Assembly: GCA_045617525.1 (NCBI GenBank)
Contig: JAZLIT010000013.1
Coordinates: 1 to 31,177, forward strand
Length of the DNA: 31,177 bases
Direction of reading: 5' to 3'
From: JAZLIT01 sp045617525
GTDB taxonomy: Bacteria; Bacillota; Bacilli; Bacillales_A; Planococcaceae
The translations under genes and the position numbers were made by a program. Within the stretch, counting starts at the first letter, position 1; each line of letters starts with the position of its first letter. The notes below the pieces were generated by a model that did not search any database, was not told the origin of the DNA, and worked only from the letters and a program-made list of their open reading frames with translations. Below, piece by piece: positions 23,700-31,177 of the stretch.

Positions 23700-24700
23700 T
23701 GATGAAAATTGCGGTAGATGGTATGGGTGGCGATAACGCACCACAAGCTATAGTTGAAGGTGTGTTAATGGCGTTAGAGGAATTTGATAATATTGAAGTG
23801 CAATTATATGGGCAACAAGAAGCGATGAATCCTTTTTTAAAAGTACATCCACGCCTGCAAGTTATTCATTGTGAAGAAGTAGTGGAAGCTGAAGATGATC
23901 CTGCACGTGCAGTGCGTCGCAAAAAGGACTCGTCAATGGCTCGTATGTTAGAGGCCGTGACTGAAGGGATCTCAGATGCTTGTTTATCAGCAGGGAATAC
24001 AGGTGCTTTAATGGCGGGTGGCTTATTTAAAGTAGGTCGTATTGAAGGTGTTGCCCGTCCAGCGCTTGCAACGACGCTTCCAACACTGAATGGTGATGGT
24101 TTCTTAATGCTTGATTTAGGGGCAAATGCAGATGCGAAACCAGAATATCTTCAGCAATATGCGATAATGGGGGATATTTATGCGAAAAAAGTGCGCGGCT
24201 TAGCAGCTCCTCGTATTGGCTTGGTAAATATCGGGACAGAAGATAAGAAGGGTAATGAGCTGACAAAATCAGCATTTGAATTACTTTCAAAAACTGATTT
24301 TAATTTCAAAGGGAATATTGAAGCGCGTGAACTTCTAAATGGTGTTGCGGACGTGGCTGTTACGGATGGTTTCACTGGAAACATGATTCTTAAAACAATT
24401 GAAGGTACCGCTGGCGCAATGTTTGGTATGCTGAAAGATGCATTTACAACAAACGTAAAGTCAAAAGTGGCCTATGTACTTGTGAAAAATGAATTAAAGG
24501 TTATCAAAAATAAACTGGATTATACAGAATACGGTGGTGCGGCATTATTTGGATTAAAAGCACCGGTAATTAAAGCGCATGGTTCGTCTAATCCGCGTGC
24601 GATTTTTAGTGCCATCCGCCAAGCGCGTATGATGGTTGAACACGATGTATGCAAAACGATCGAAGTGGCAATCGCAAGTAGCCAGCAAGTAGAACAATAA
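23699..24700 (+). CDS. plsX: Phosphate acyltransferase PlsX
   Basis: Makes acyl-phosphate from acyl-ACP (and the reverse), the first step of the PlsX/PlsY phospholipid route, as a peripheral membrane enzyme. The 333-residue product has the family start KIAVDGMGGDNAP, DDPARAVRRKKDSSMARML, CLSAGNTGALMAGG, LDLGANADAKPE, GLVNIGTEDKKGNE, DVAVTDGFTGNMILKT and YGGAALFGLKAPVIKAHGSS. The ATG at 23699 overlaps the fapR TAA; an ATG three bases later would be equally good, as relatives start with a single Met before the Lys/Arg-Ile. The substrate loop shows one difference from B. subtilis (DGMGGD for DAMGGD). In relatives fabD and fabG follow directly; here they do not. Confidence 0.96.
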   Translation: MMKIAVDGMGGDNAPQAIVEGVLMALEEFDNIEVQLYGQQEAMNPFLKVHPRLQVIHCEEVVEAEDDPARAVRRKKDSSMARMLEAVTEGISDACLSAGNTGALMAGGLFKVGRIEGVARPALATTLPTLNGDGFLMLDLGANADAKPEYLQQYAIMGDIYAKKVRGLAAPRIGLVNIGTEDKKGNELTKSAFELLSKTDFNFKGNIEARELLNGVADVAVTDGFTGNMILKTIEGTAGAMFGMLKDAFTTNVKSKVAYVLVKNELKVIKNKLDYTEYGGAALFGLKAPVIKAHGSSNPRAIFSAIRQARMMVEHDVCKTIEVAIASSQQVEQ

Positions 24701-24873
24701 GTTTTAATGACGAATACGAACTCTAAATTTATTTCCTGGGTAATGACGCCTAAGGAAAAGAAACTTGTTTTTAGTTTGAGGGTTTCGTTGCATGCTAGTT
24801 AATGGTAATCTAGGGATGCTAAGACGACAGAATAGCAAGGAATGTGTATACTTATTTAGGGGAGGTGACCGAT
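24701..24873 (+). other. plsX-acpP spacer where fabD and fabG are missing (possible deletion scar)
   Basis: In B. subtilis and many relatives plsX is followed by fabD (about 950 bases) and fabG (about 740 bases) before acpP. Here only 173 bases lie between. A short frame from ATG 24707 to TAA 24802 (31 codons, starting MTNTNSKFIS) has no ribosome-binding site. Its AAATTTATTTCCTGG stretch is weakly like a fabD 5' end (codons for F-I-F-P-G), and CATG...GTTAATGGT...GGGATG (about 24791-24818) is weakly like a fabG 3' end (codons for H-V-N-G-G-M). A hairpin (TTTCCT 24732-24737 with AGGAAA 24753-24758) has no T-tract. The scar reading is inference; the absence itself is plain. Confidence 0.5.
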
Positions 24874-25110
24874 TTGACTACAATACTAGAGCGTGTTTCA
24901 AAAGTAATCGTCGACCGTTTAGGCGTTGACCAAAGTGAAGTGAAATTAGAAGCTTCTTTCCGTGATGATTTAGGAGCTGATTCACTTGACGTGGTAGAAT
25001 TAGTAATGGAACTTGAAGATGCATTTGATATGGAAATTTCCGACGAGGATGCTGAGAAAATCTCAACAGTTGGAGATGCCATTAATTACATTGAAAGCAA
25101 AAGCAACTAA
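24874..25110 (+). CDS. acpP: Acyl carrier protein
   Basis: Carries growing acyl chains on a phosphopantetheine arm during fatty-acid synthesis and supplies acyl-ACP to PlsX. The 78-residue acidic product has the attachment motif DLGADSLDVVELVM (Ser37) and the usual four-helix ACP sequence ending INYIESKSN. The TTG at 24874, six bases after AGGGGAGGTGA, is chosen because relatives begin with a short residue run before LERV; an in-frame ATG at 24844 lies upstream of this strong site and would add ten residues. Highly expressed genes of this kind often have their own promoter, but I see no clear one: a TATACT at 24847-24852 is too close to the start. A strong terminator follows. Confidence 0.96.
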   Translation: MTTILERVSKVIVDRLGVDQSEVKLEASFRDDLGADSLDVVELVMELEDAFDMEISDEDAEKISTVGDAINYIESKSN

Positions 25111-25118
25111 TAATTCAG

Positions 25119-25162
25119 GAGTATGTGTAGCATAATGATGTTGCACATACTCTTTTTTTTTT
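25119..25162 (+). terminator. Strong intrinsic terminator of acpP
   Basis: GAGTATGTG (25119-25127) pairs with CACATACTC (25144-25152), partly extended inside by GCA/TGT, and ten Ts follow (25153-25162). It begins eight bases after the acpP stop. Confidence 0.93.
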
Positions 25163-25253
25163 CTTGAAAATCCCTATTTTGATGAAAAATAGTTTGAATT
25201 TAAAAAATCAGTTAAAAATGGAATAATAACAGACGTTTTTTCCTTTATTCCCT

Positions 25254-25282
25254 TTGCTTTAGCGCATAGAACAGGGTAAACT
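25254..25282 (+). promoter_or_regulatory. Possible promoter of rnc-smc-ftsY
   Basis: TTGCTT (25254-25259), a 17-base spacer and TAAACT (25277-25282) are a moderate sigma-A match (three and four of six). It lies after the acpP terminator, where the rnc unit needs a promoter, and would give a leader of about 28 bases. Confidence 0.35.
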
Positions 25283-25316
25283 AAACGATAGAATGAAGAA
25301 GGAAGGCAGATTGTTC

Positions 25317-26078
25317 ATGACGACAAGAAAAAAAGGAATCCAACCTAAAATTGGCATACTACCTGAAAAAGTGCGTAGTACATTTGAAGTATTACTAGAA
25401 GAGCTGAATGTCCAGTTCCAAAACAAGTCTTTACTATACCAAGCATTTACCCATTCATCTTATGTGAATGAGCATCGTCGTAAGCAGTTTACAGACAATG
25501 AGCGTCTTGAATTTTTAGGAGATGCCGTACTAGAATTATCTGTTTCAAAGTATTTATTTGAAAAATTTCCGCATATGAGCGAGGGTGAGCTGACTAAGCT
25601 CCGTGCATCAATCGTTTGTGAGCCTTCATTAGTAATCTTTGCTAACGAATTGCAATTTGGTCGATTCGTGTTATTGGGCAAAGGAGAAGAGTTAACGGGT
25701 GGCCGTGAGCGTCCTGCATTACTAGCGGACGTATTTGAATCATTTGTTGGTGCCCTTTATCTAGATCAAGGCTTAGAAACAGTTGTTGCGTTTTTAGAGA
25801 AAATTGTATTCCCGAAAGTTGAAGTTGGTATATTCTCTCGTGTAATGGACTTTAAGAGTCAATTACAAGAGATGGTGCAACAAACGAATAACGGGGCGCT
25901 TATTTATGAAATTGTCGAAGAAAAAGGTCCTGCGCATAATCGAACATTCGTATCGCGTGTGTTATTAAACGAACGTGAATTAGGTGTTGGTGGTGGGAAA
26001 TCTAAAAAAGAGGCAGAGCAACAAGCTGCTCAAAATGCAATGATTATGTTAAAGAAAGAACTGCAAGAGGAGGGATAA
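25317..26078 (+). CDS. rnc: Ribonuclease III
   Basis: Cuts double-stranded RNA in rRNA maturation, mRNA turnover and antisense control. The 253-residue product has the catalytic RNase III domain with the signature NERLEFLGDAVLE (Glu65, Asp69), ADVFESFVGALYLD (Asp138, Glu141), and a C-terminal double-strand-binding domain (about 182-250: DFKSQLQEMVQQ, then GGKSKKEAEQQAAQNA). The ATG at 25317 is preferred because AAGGAAGG lies ten bases upstream; an in-frame ATG at 25293 lacks a ribosome-binding site. smc starts one base after the stop, the standard rnc-smc coupling. Confidence 0.95.
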   Translation: MTTRKKGIQPKIGILPEKVRSTFEVLLEELNVQFQNKSLLYQAFTHSSYVNEHRRKQFTDNERLEFLGDAVLELSVSKYLFEKFPHMSEGELTKLRASIVCEPSLVIFANELQFGRFVLLGKGEELTGGRERPALLADVFESFVGALYLDQGLETVVAFLEKIVFPKVEVGIFSRVMDFKSQLQEMVQQTNNGALIYEIVEEKGPAHNRTFVSRVLLNERELGVGGGKSKKEAEQQAAQNAMIMLKKELQEEG

Positions 26079-26079
26079 T

Positions 26080-29000
26080 ATGTTCCTGAAAAGACTTGAA
26101 GTTGTTGGGTTCAAATCCTTTGCAGATCGAATTGGAATTGATTTTGTTCCAGGAGTTACTGCAGTAGTTGGGCCTAATGGTAGTGGTAAAAGTAATGTAA
26201 CCGATGCAATACGTTGGGTACTCGGGGAGCAATCTGCAAAACAGCTTCGTGGTGCTAAAATGGAGGATGTTATTTTCGCAGGGAGTGAGTCGCGTAAGCC
26301 ACTTAACTTTGCTGAAGTAACACTTGTTTTGGATAATGAAGATGAGCGAGTGGCTATTCCTTACACGGAAATTAGTGTTACGCGTCGTGTTTATCGATCG
26401 GGCGACAGTGAGTATTTGTTGAATAATCAGCAATGTCGGTTAAAGGATATTACCGATTTATTTATGGATTCTGGTTTAGGTAAAGAGGCTTTTTCAATTA
26501 TCTCTCAAGGCCGAGTTGATGAAATTTTAAATAGTAGACCAGAAGACCGCCGAACGATTTTTGAAGAAGCGGCTGGTGTTTTGAAATATAAATTACGTAA
26601 AAAGAAGGCTGAGCATAAATTAGTTGAAACAGACGATAATTTAAATCGTGTACTTGATATTTTACATGAGATTGAAGCCCGCCTCGAGCCATTAAAAATT
26701 CAAGCGTCAGCAGCGAAGGATTATGAGCGAATGAATGCGGAGCTAAAGGACTTTGATATTGCGCTAATGGTGCATGACTTACAATTGAGCAAGCAAAGTT
26801 TAGTGAAAATTATTGAAGCGTTTCAATCAATTAATGCAACGGAGCAAGAAAAAGCGAAAAATATTGCTGAACTTGAGCAATCAATGCGTACAATTCGCCT
26901 TGATTTAAAGGCGATTGATGATGTGCTTGATACTTCTCAGGAACAATTAGTTGAGGCAACGGCAGAGGTTGAGCGTTGGGACGGTCGTAAAGAGCTTGTC
27001 AAAGAGCGGAAATCAAATGCTTTTAAAGCACTCGAACAAATGCAACAGCAATTAGTTGAAGCGAAAGCAGTTGTGGTACAACTTACAGCAGCTCAGCTTG
27101 AAAAGAAGGAACAGTTTGGCGTCAAGCAACAAGAAGTTCAATCGATTCGTACAGAGATTAAACAATTAGAGCAAGCGTTAAATCGTTCGGCTTCAGAAAT
27201 TGAAGAAGAAATTGAGCAGTATAAAAACCGCTTTATTGACCTTCTAAACGAAGAAGCAACACTTAAAAATGAATTAAAACATATTGAGCAGCAATTAACG
27301 CAGCAGCATGATACGGTATCTAAAATGTCGGATCGCTCTGCTGAAATGAATAAAGAATTAATTGAGCTGAAAACGCAGCTTGATCTGATTACAGTGCAGC
27401 TACATAATGCGGAAAAATCAGTTTCAGAACAGTTAGAGCGCTACAATTTTTTACAGGTACAATTAAAAACAACATCAACTGAATTTGATGAAAAACAAGC
27501 AATGCTTTATAAAGGGTATCAACATATCCAACAGCTAAAAGGTCGTAAAGAAACATTAGCTGAGCTTGAAGCGGATTTCTCTGGCTTCTTTCACGGTGTA
27601 AAAGAAGTGTTACTTGCTCGCGATCAAGGTAGTTTACAGGGGATTGAAGGCGCGGTTGCAGAATTAATTCACGTGGAAAGCAATTACTCGCAAGCGATTG
27701 AAACGGCATTAGGTGCGGCTTCTCAGCATATCGTAACAAAAACAGAGCAGGATGCACAAAAGGCAATTAGTTGGTTAAAGCAACGTCGTGCAGGTCGTGC
27801 AACATTTTTACCAAAAACGGTTATGAAATCTCGTAAATTGTTTGAAAATCAGTTAGGGCAAATACTGCAACATGAAGCATTCGTAAAAGTGGCCTATGAG
27901 TTAGTGAGCTTTGAGGAATCAAATCGCACAATCGTAGAGAATCTGCTTGGAAATGTTATCGTTGCGAAGCATTTACAGGGTGCTGGTGAGATTGCGCGTA
28001 TTCTAGGGTATAAGTACCGAGTTGTCACACTAGACGGGGATATTGTTAACGCGGGTGGTTCCCTAACAGGTGGTACTAATAAAACGCAATCGACTTTATT
28101 CTCGAGAAAAGCGGAGTTAGAGCAACTTGTTGAAACGATTCGGGAAATGGAAACATCGATTGAAACGGCGGAGCAAGTTGTGAAAGAGAAGAAGGAAGCT
28201 ATCGCGACAATGCGTCATGAACTTGATGTATTAAAGCTTGAGGGCGAACAGCTTCGTGAAGAGGAACAAGTATTGAAGCAAGCGTATCTTGAAGTGGAAA
28301 TGAAAAAGAATACGATTGAAGCGACGGTGTCAATGGCAACGTCTGAGCAATCTTCGGTTTCAAACCGCAAAGAAACGCTAGTAGAGCAAGAACAACAATT
28401 ATCAGCTCGTCTGAAAGTACTTCAGCAGGAGTTAGTGGGCATTAATGAAAAAGTAGATGAACTAACGATCGCAAAAGCGAATAGTGAAACGGAGAAGGAT
28501 GTCCTTCGTGAACAATCGGCTCAGTGTAGATCGAAATTAGCCGTTGCACAAGAGCAATTACTGCAAGTGCAAACATCAACCGCAGATCTTGAGCTACAGC
28601 TATCGAAGGCAGTTCTAACGCTACAGAAGCAAGAACAAGAGATTGCTTGGGTTGAAAATGGTGAAGACGTGAAGGGGCCAACCGTTGAAGAAATCGAGAA
28701 AACGGTTTCGGAGTGGTTAATTAAGCGTGATGTCCTTTCTTCAGTCATTACCGAAAACCGAGAAAAGCGTCATTCGTTGCAACAGTCGATTGTATCTTTA
28801 GAAGAACAGTTAACGGAGCAACAGCGTCAGCATAAAGGTTTCGTGAATGAATTACGCGCAATTGAATTGAAAAAAACACGAATTGAAATGGAAATGACGA
28901 CGCTACATGACCAGTTATTCGAGTTATATGAACTTGATGAGGAAGAAGCAATTGATTTGGCGATTGAAATTGATGACGAAGAGCAAGTGCGTCGCAAAGT

Positions 29001-29637
29001 AAAGCTGCTGAAACAATCAATCGAAGATCTTGGTCCGGTAAACTTAACGGCGATTGAGGAGTTTGATCGCGTTGAGGAGCGCCATGTATTTTTAACAGAG
29101 CAGCGCACGGATTTATTAGCTGCTCAGGAAACATTACATGATGCGATTAAAGAGATGGATGAAGAAATGACAATTCGCTTTACCGAAACATTTACGATGA
29201 TTCGTGCGCAATTTAAAATCGCATTCCGAGAGTTATTTGGTGGTGGACAAGCTGATTTAGTTTGTGTTGATCCAGAAAATATGTTGGATACAGGGATTGA
29301 AATTATCGCGCAGCCACCAGGGAAGAAGTTGCAAAATTTAAGCCTGCTATCAGGTGGAGAACGCGCATTAACGGCAATCGCTCTGCTATTTGCAATTTTA
29401 AATACGCGTCCAGTACCATTCTGTATTCTCGATGAGGTAGAAGCTGCACTCGACGAATCGAACGTTACACGCTATAGCGAATATTTAAAGAAATTCAGTG
29501 AGCATACACAATTCATCGTTATAACACACCGTAAAGGGACGATGGAAGGGGCGGATGTTCTTTACGGGATTACGATGCAAGAATCAGGCGTTTCGAAACT
29601 TGTATCTGTAAAACTAGAAGAAGCCGCATTAGTTTGA
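26080..29637 (+). CDS. smc: Chromosome segregation ATPase Smc
   Basis: Core of the Smc-ScpA-ScpB condensin that extrudes and aligns chromosome arms from ParB sites. The 1185-residue product is one residue from the B. subtilis length. Domain order: N-terminal head with Walker A GPNGSGKSN near residues 31-39 and the Q-loop region (LGEQSAKQLRGAKMEDVIF), a long coiled coil (about 165-500), the hinge (about 505-665) with the Gly-rich dimer contact VNAGGSLTGGT, a return coiled coil, and the C-terminal head with ABC signature LSLLSGGERAL near 1090 and Walker B CILDEVEAALDESN near 1120. GAGGGA precedes the ATG. No frameshift or truncation. Confidence 0.98.
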   Translation: MFLKRLEVVGFKSFADRIGIDFVPGVTAVVGPNGSGKSNVTDAIRWVLGEQSAKQLRGAKMEDVIFAGSESRKPLNFAEVTLVLDNEDERVAIPYTEISVTRRVYRSGDSEYLLNNQQCRLKDITDLFMDSGLGKEAFSIISQGRVDEILNSRPEDRRTIFEEAAGVLKYKLRKKKAEHKLVETDDNLNRVLDILHEIEARLEPLKIQASAAKDYERMNAELKDFDIALMVHDLQLSKQSLVKIIEAFQSINATEQEKAKNIAELEQSMRTIRLDLKAIDDVLDTSQEQLVEATAEVERWDGRKELVKERKSNAFKALEQMQQQLVEAKAVVVQLTAAQLEKKEQFGVKQQEVQSIRTEIKQLEQALNRSASEIEEEIEQYKNRFIDLLNEEATLKNELKHIEQQLTQQHDTVSKMSDRSAEMNKELIELKTQLDLITVQLHNAEKSVSEQLERYNFLQVQLKTTSTEFDEKQAMLYKGYQHIQQLKGRKETLAELEADFSGFFHGVKEVLLARDQGSLQGIEGAVAELIHVESNYSQAIETALGAASQHIVTKTEQDAQKAISWLKQRRAGRATFLPKTVMKSRKLFENQLGQILQHEAFVKVAYELVSFEESNRTIVENLLGNVIVAKHLQGAGEIARILGYKYRVVTLDGDIVNAGGSLTGGTNKTQSTLFSRKAELEQLVETIREMETSIETAEQVVKEKKEAIATMRHELDVLKLEGEQLREEEQVLKQAYLEVEMKKNTIEATVSMATSEQSSVSNRKETLVEQEQQLSARLKVLQQELVGINEKVDELTIAKANSETEKDVLREQSAQCRSKLAVAQEQLLQVQTSTADLELQLSKAVLTLQKQEQEIAWVENGEDVKGPTVEEIEKTVSEWLIKRDVLSSVITENREKRHSLQQSIVSLEEQLTEQQRQHKGFVNELRAIELKKTRIEMEMTTLHDQLFELYELDEEEAIDLAIEIDDEEQVRRKVKLLKQSIEDLGPVNLTAIEEFDRVEERHVFLTEQRTDLLAAQETLHDAIKEMDEEMTIRFTETFTMIRAQFKIAFRELFGGGQADLVCVDPENMLDTGIEIIAQPPGKKLQNLSLLSGGERALTAIALLFAILNTRPVPFCILDEVEAALDESNVTRYSEYLKKFSEHTQFIVITHRKGTMEGADVLYGITMQESGVSKLVSVKLEEAALV

Positions 29638-29655
29638 TGAAGGAGCGATATATTA

Positions 29656-30942
29656 ATGAGCTTTTTTAAACGTTTAAAAGAGAAATTAACAGGACAAGCA
29701 GAACAAGAGTCGATTGTTGAAAAACGAGATGTAGCTGATGTCGAAGCTTCTAAGGAAGTAACTGAACTTGTGGCAGAGGTTACCCAACAACCTGTTAAAG
29801 AAGAAGCCGCAGATGCAGGGATCGTCAGTGAACCAATTACAATCCAATCAGAGCCAGAACAAGTTGTCGGAGATTTAGTCGTAGAGGTAGTCGAAAAAGC
29901 TGAAGAAGTAGTAGAAGTTTCAACAGAAATCGTGCCAATCCAAGAGGTTGTAACGGAGGAAACGGAAAAAGCTTCAGCGTGGTCGATTACTAAGAAGTTT
30001 AAAGAGGGCCTAGCGAAAACACGTGATTCATTTACATCAAAAGTGAATGATTTAGTGGCAAAATATCGTAAAGTTGATGAAGATTTCTTTGAAGAGCTAG
30101 AAGAAGTTCTTTTACAGGCGGACGTTGGCTTTGAAACGGTAATGGAGTTAATGGATAAGCTACGCTATGAAGTGCAACGCAAAAACATTAAAGATACGAA
30201 CGGTATTCAAACGTTAATTTCTGAGAAGTTAGTTGAAATTTATGAAGCTGGCGAAGAAGATATGACGGAGTTAGATATCCAACCTGATGGGGAATTAACG
30301 GTTATTTTATTTGTGGGCGTTAATGGTGTTGGTAAGACAACAACAATTGGTAAGTTAGCGCATCGATTAAAATCTGAAGGTAAAACAGTGATGCTTGCTG
30401 CGGGCGATACGTTCCGTGCAGGAGCAATTGAGCAACTTCAAGTATGGGGCGAGCGTGTGGGTTGTGAAGTAATTGCGCAATCTGAAGGTTCGGATCCTGC
30501 AGCAGTTATGTATGATGCAATTCGTGCAGCGAAAACGCGCGGTGCAGACGTATTAATTTGCGATACAGCTGGACGACTTCAAAATAAAGTAAACTTAATG
30601 AACGAACTTGAAAAAGTTCACCGTGTTATTTCGCGTGAAGTGCCAAATGCGCCACATGAAGTATTACTTGCGCTTGATGCAACGACTGGTCAAAATGCAT
30701 TGATCCAAGCGCAAACGTTCAAAGAAGCTACAAATGTAACAGGTATTGTATTGACGAAGCTTGATGGTACTGCAAAAGGTGGTATCGTACTTGCGATTCG
30801 TAGCAAACTACACATTCCTGTGAAATTTGTAGGTCTGGGTGAGAAGATGGATGATTTACAGCCATTTGATGCGGAACGTTATGTATACGGTTTATTTGCA
30901 GAAGGTATAGACGCAGAACTACGAAAAGAACAGCAAGATTAA
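29656..30942 (+). CDS. ftsY: Signal recognition particle receptor FtsY, with a long acidic insert
   Basis: Membrane-associated GTPase receptor for SRP in co-translational targeting. The 428-residue product begins MSFFKRLKEKLTGQ, which matches the amphipathic start of B. subtilis FtsY. It then carries about 90 extra residues very rich in Glu and Val (about 15-105) before resuming at KKFKEGLAKTRDSFTSKVNDL, the point where the B. subtilis protein (329 residues) goes straight on. The NG domain is complete: N-domain helices (about 110-205), G1 GVNGVGKTT near 221, DTFRAGAIEQL, DTAGRLQNK near 303, TKLDGTAKGG near 367 and GLGEKMDDLQPF near the end. AAGGAG precedes the ATG. A strong terminator follows; ylxM-ffh do not directly follow within this window. 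Confidence 0.96.
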   Translation: MSFFKRLKEKLTGQAEQESIVEKRDVADVEASKEVTELVAEVTQQPVKEEAADAGIVSEPITIQSEPEQVVGDLVVEVVEKAEEVVEVSTEIVPIQEVVTEETEKASAWSITKKFKEGLAKTRDSFTSKVNDLVAKYRKVDEDFFEELEEVLLQADVGFETVMELMDKLRYEVQRKNIKDTNGIQTLISEKLVEIYEAGEEDMTELDIQPDGELTVILFVGVNGVGKTTTIGKLAHRLKSEGKTVMLAAGDTFRAGAIEQLQVWGERVGCEVIAQSEGSDPAAVMYDAIRAAKTRGADVLICDTAGRLQNKVNLMNELEKVHRVISREVPNAPHEVLLALDATTGQNALIQAQTFKEATNVTGIVLTKLDGTAKGGIVLAIRSKLHIPVKFVGLGEKMDDLQPFDAERYVYGLFAEGIDAELRKEQQD

Positions 30943-30948
30943 AATAGT

Positions 30949-30989
30949 AAGCTTCTCGTAACATTCCACTGTTGCGAGAAGCTTTTTTT
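30949..30989 (+). terminator. Strong intrinsic terminator of rnc-smc-ftsY
   Basis: AAGCTTCTCG (30949-30958) pairs with CGAGAAGCTT (30975-30984), continued inwards by TAACA/TGTTG with one wobble, around a 6-base loop, and seven Ts end it (30983-30989). It starts six bases after the ftsY stop. Confidence 0.95.
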
Positions 30990-31120
30990 GGCTCTATAAA
31001 ATTGCGCATAAAAAAAGGGTGTCTGCAGAATTGAAAGAATTTAGAAAACATAAGCATTTTAAAGTAAAGATTTAATTAAGCAGAGTATATAAAACTTGCA
31101 GGAATCACCTTTGATAGTGC

Positions 31121-31177
31121 TCGTTGATTGGAGCGGAGGGGGCCCGCGACTTCCAGGGGATTAGCACGTGCGGAAAA
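31121..31177. repeat. Partial copy of a GC-rich dispersed intergenic repeat (cut by window end)
   Basis: From 31121 the sequence turns abruptly GC-rich (GTTGATTGGAGCGGAGG, then CCGCGACTTCCAGGGG) after very AT-rich spacer. From memory, sequences of the form GATTGGAGCGGAAGGxGCGAGACTCC recur in intergenic regions of many Bacillaceae and Planococcaceae; this copy looks diverged from that form. Its right end is outside the window. Confidence 0.4.

Noticed and set aside
24732..24758. Hairpin in the plsX-acpP spacer as a terminator
   Set aside because: The stem is only six pairs plus a loose interior, and no T-tract follows immediately.
1..31177. CRISPR arrays, tRNAs, rRNAs, insertion sequences or prophage genes
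   Set aside because: No regular repeat-spacer pattern, no tRNA or rRNA sequence, and no transposase or integrase frame was seen on either strand.

Overview
This window is a low-GC, spore-forming Firmicutes chromosome segment. Protein sequences and gene order point to the Planococcaceae/Caryophanaceae side of the Bacillales (Solibacillus/Lysinibacillus-like), but I cannot name the species from the sequence alone. The order matches the Bacillus subtilis yloA-to-ftsY block almost gene for gene: rqcH (minus strand), yloC, gmk, rpoZ, coaBC, priA, def, fmt, rsmB, rlmN, prpC, prkC, rsgA, rpe, thiN, spoVM, rpmB (minus strand), yloU, fakA (yloV), sdaAB, sdaAA, recG, fapR, plsX, acpP, rnc, smc, ftsY. 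No tRNA, rRNA, CRISPR array, prophage or insertion sequence is visible.

Layout. (1) Positions 1-1833: rqcH (ribosome rescue by alanine tailing) reads leftwards and yloC rightwards from a divergent promoter region. (2) 1834-16324: a dense co-directional housekeeping run with many 1-8 base overlaps, covering nucleotide and CoA metabolism, replication restart, translation start and rRNA modification, the PrpC/PrkC phosphatase-kinase pair, ribosome GTPase RsgA, Rpe and ThiN, ending in the 26-residue spore-coat anchor gene spoVM. (3) 16325-17098: convergent spoVM/rpmB with terminators, then a 475-base AT-rich spacer holding the divergent rpmB and yloU control regions. (4) 17099-19171: yloU-fakA, closed by a strong terminator. 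(5) 19201-23065: sdaAB-sdaAA-recG. (6) 23051-25162: the fatty-acid/phospholipid unit fapR-plsX-acpP, with a FapR operator at its promoter. (7) 25254-30989: rnc-smc-ftsY with a strong final terminator. The window ends inside a GC-rich intergenic repeat-like sequence.

How the genes fit together. FakA (acyl-phosphate from fatty acids), PlsX (acyl-ACP to acyl-phosphate) and AcpP form a phospholipid-precursor set under FapR. Def/Fmt, RlmN/RsmB, RsgA, RpmB and RqcH all serve the ribosome. Smc, FtsY, PriA and RecG serve chromosome segregation, membrane targeting and replication-fork repair.

I found no wholly new system. The strongest departures from the expected pattern are: a CoaBC whose decarboxylase half is intact but whose synthetase half has lost all its recognisable active-site motifs; the absence of fabD and fabG between plsX and acpP, with a 173-base spacer that may be a deletion scar; the absence of remA between yloC and gmk, with an orphan short reading frame there; a candidate small transcript between recG and fapR; an Asp-to-Glu change in the tRNA-binding DR pair of RqcH; and a long acidic insert near the start of FtsY.
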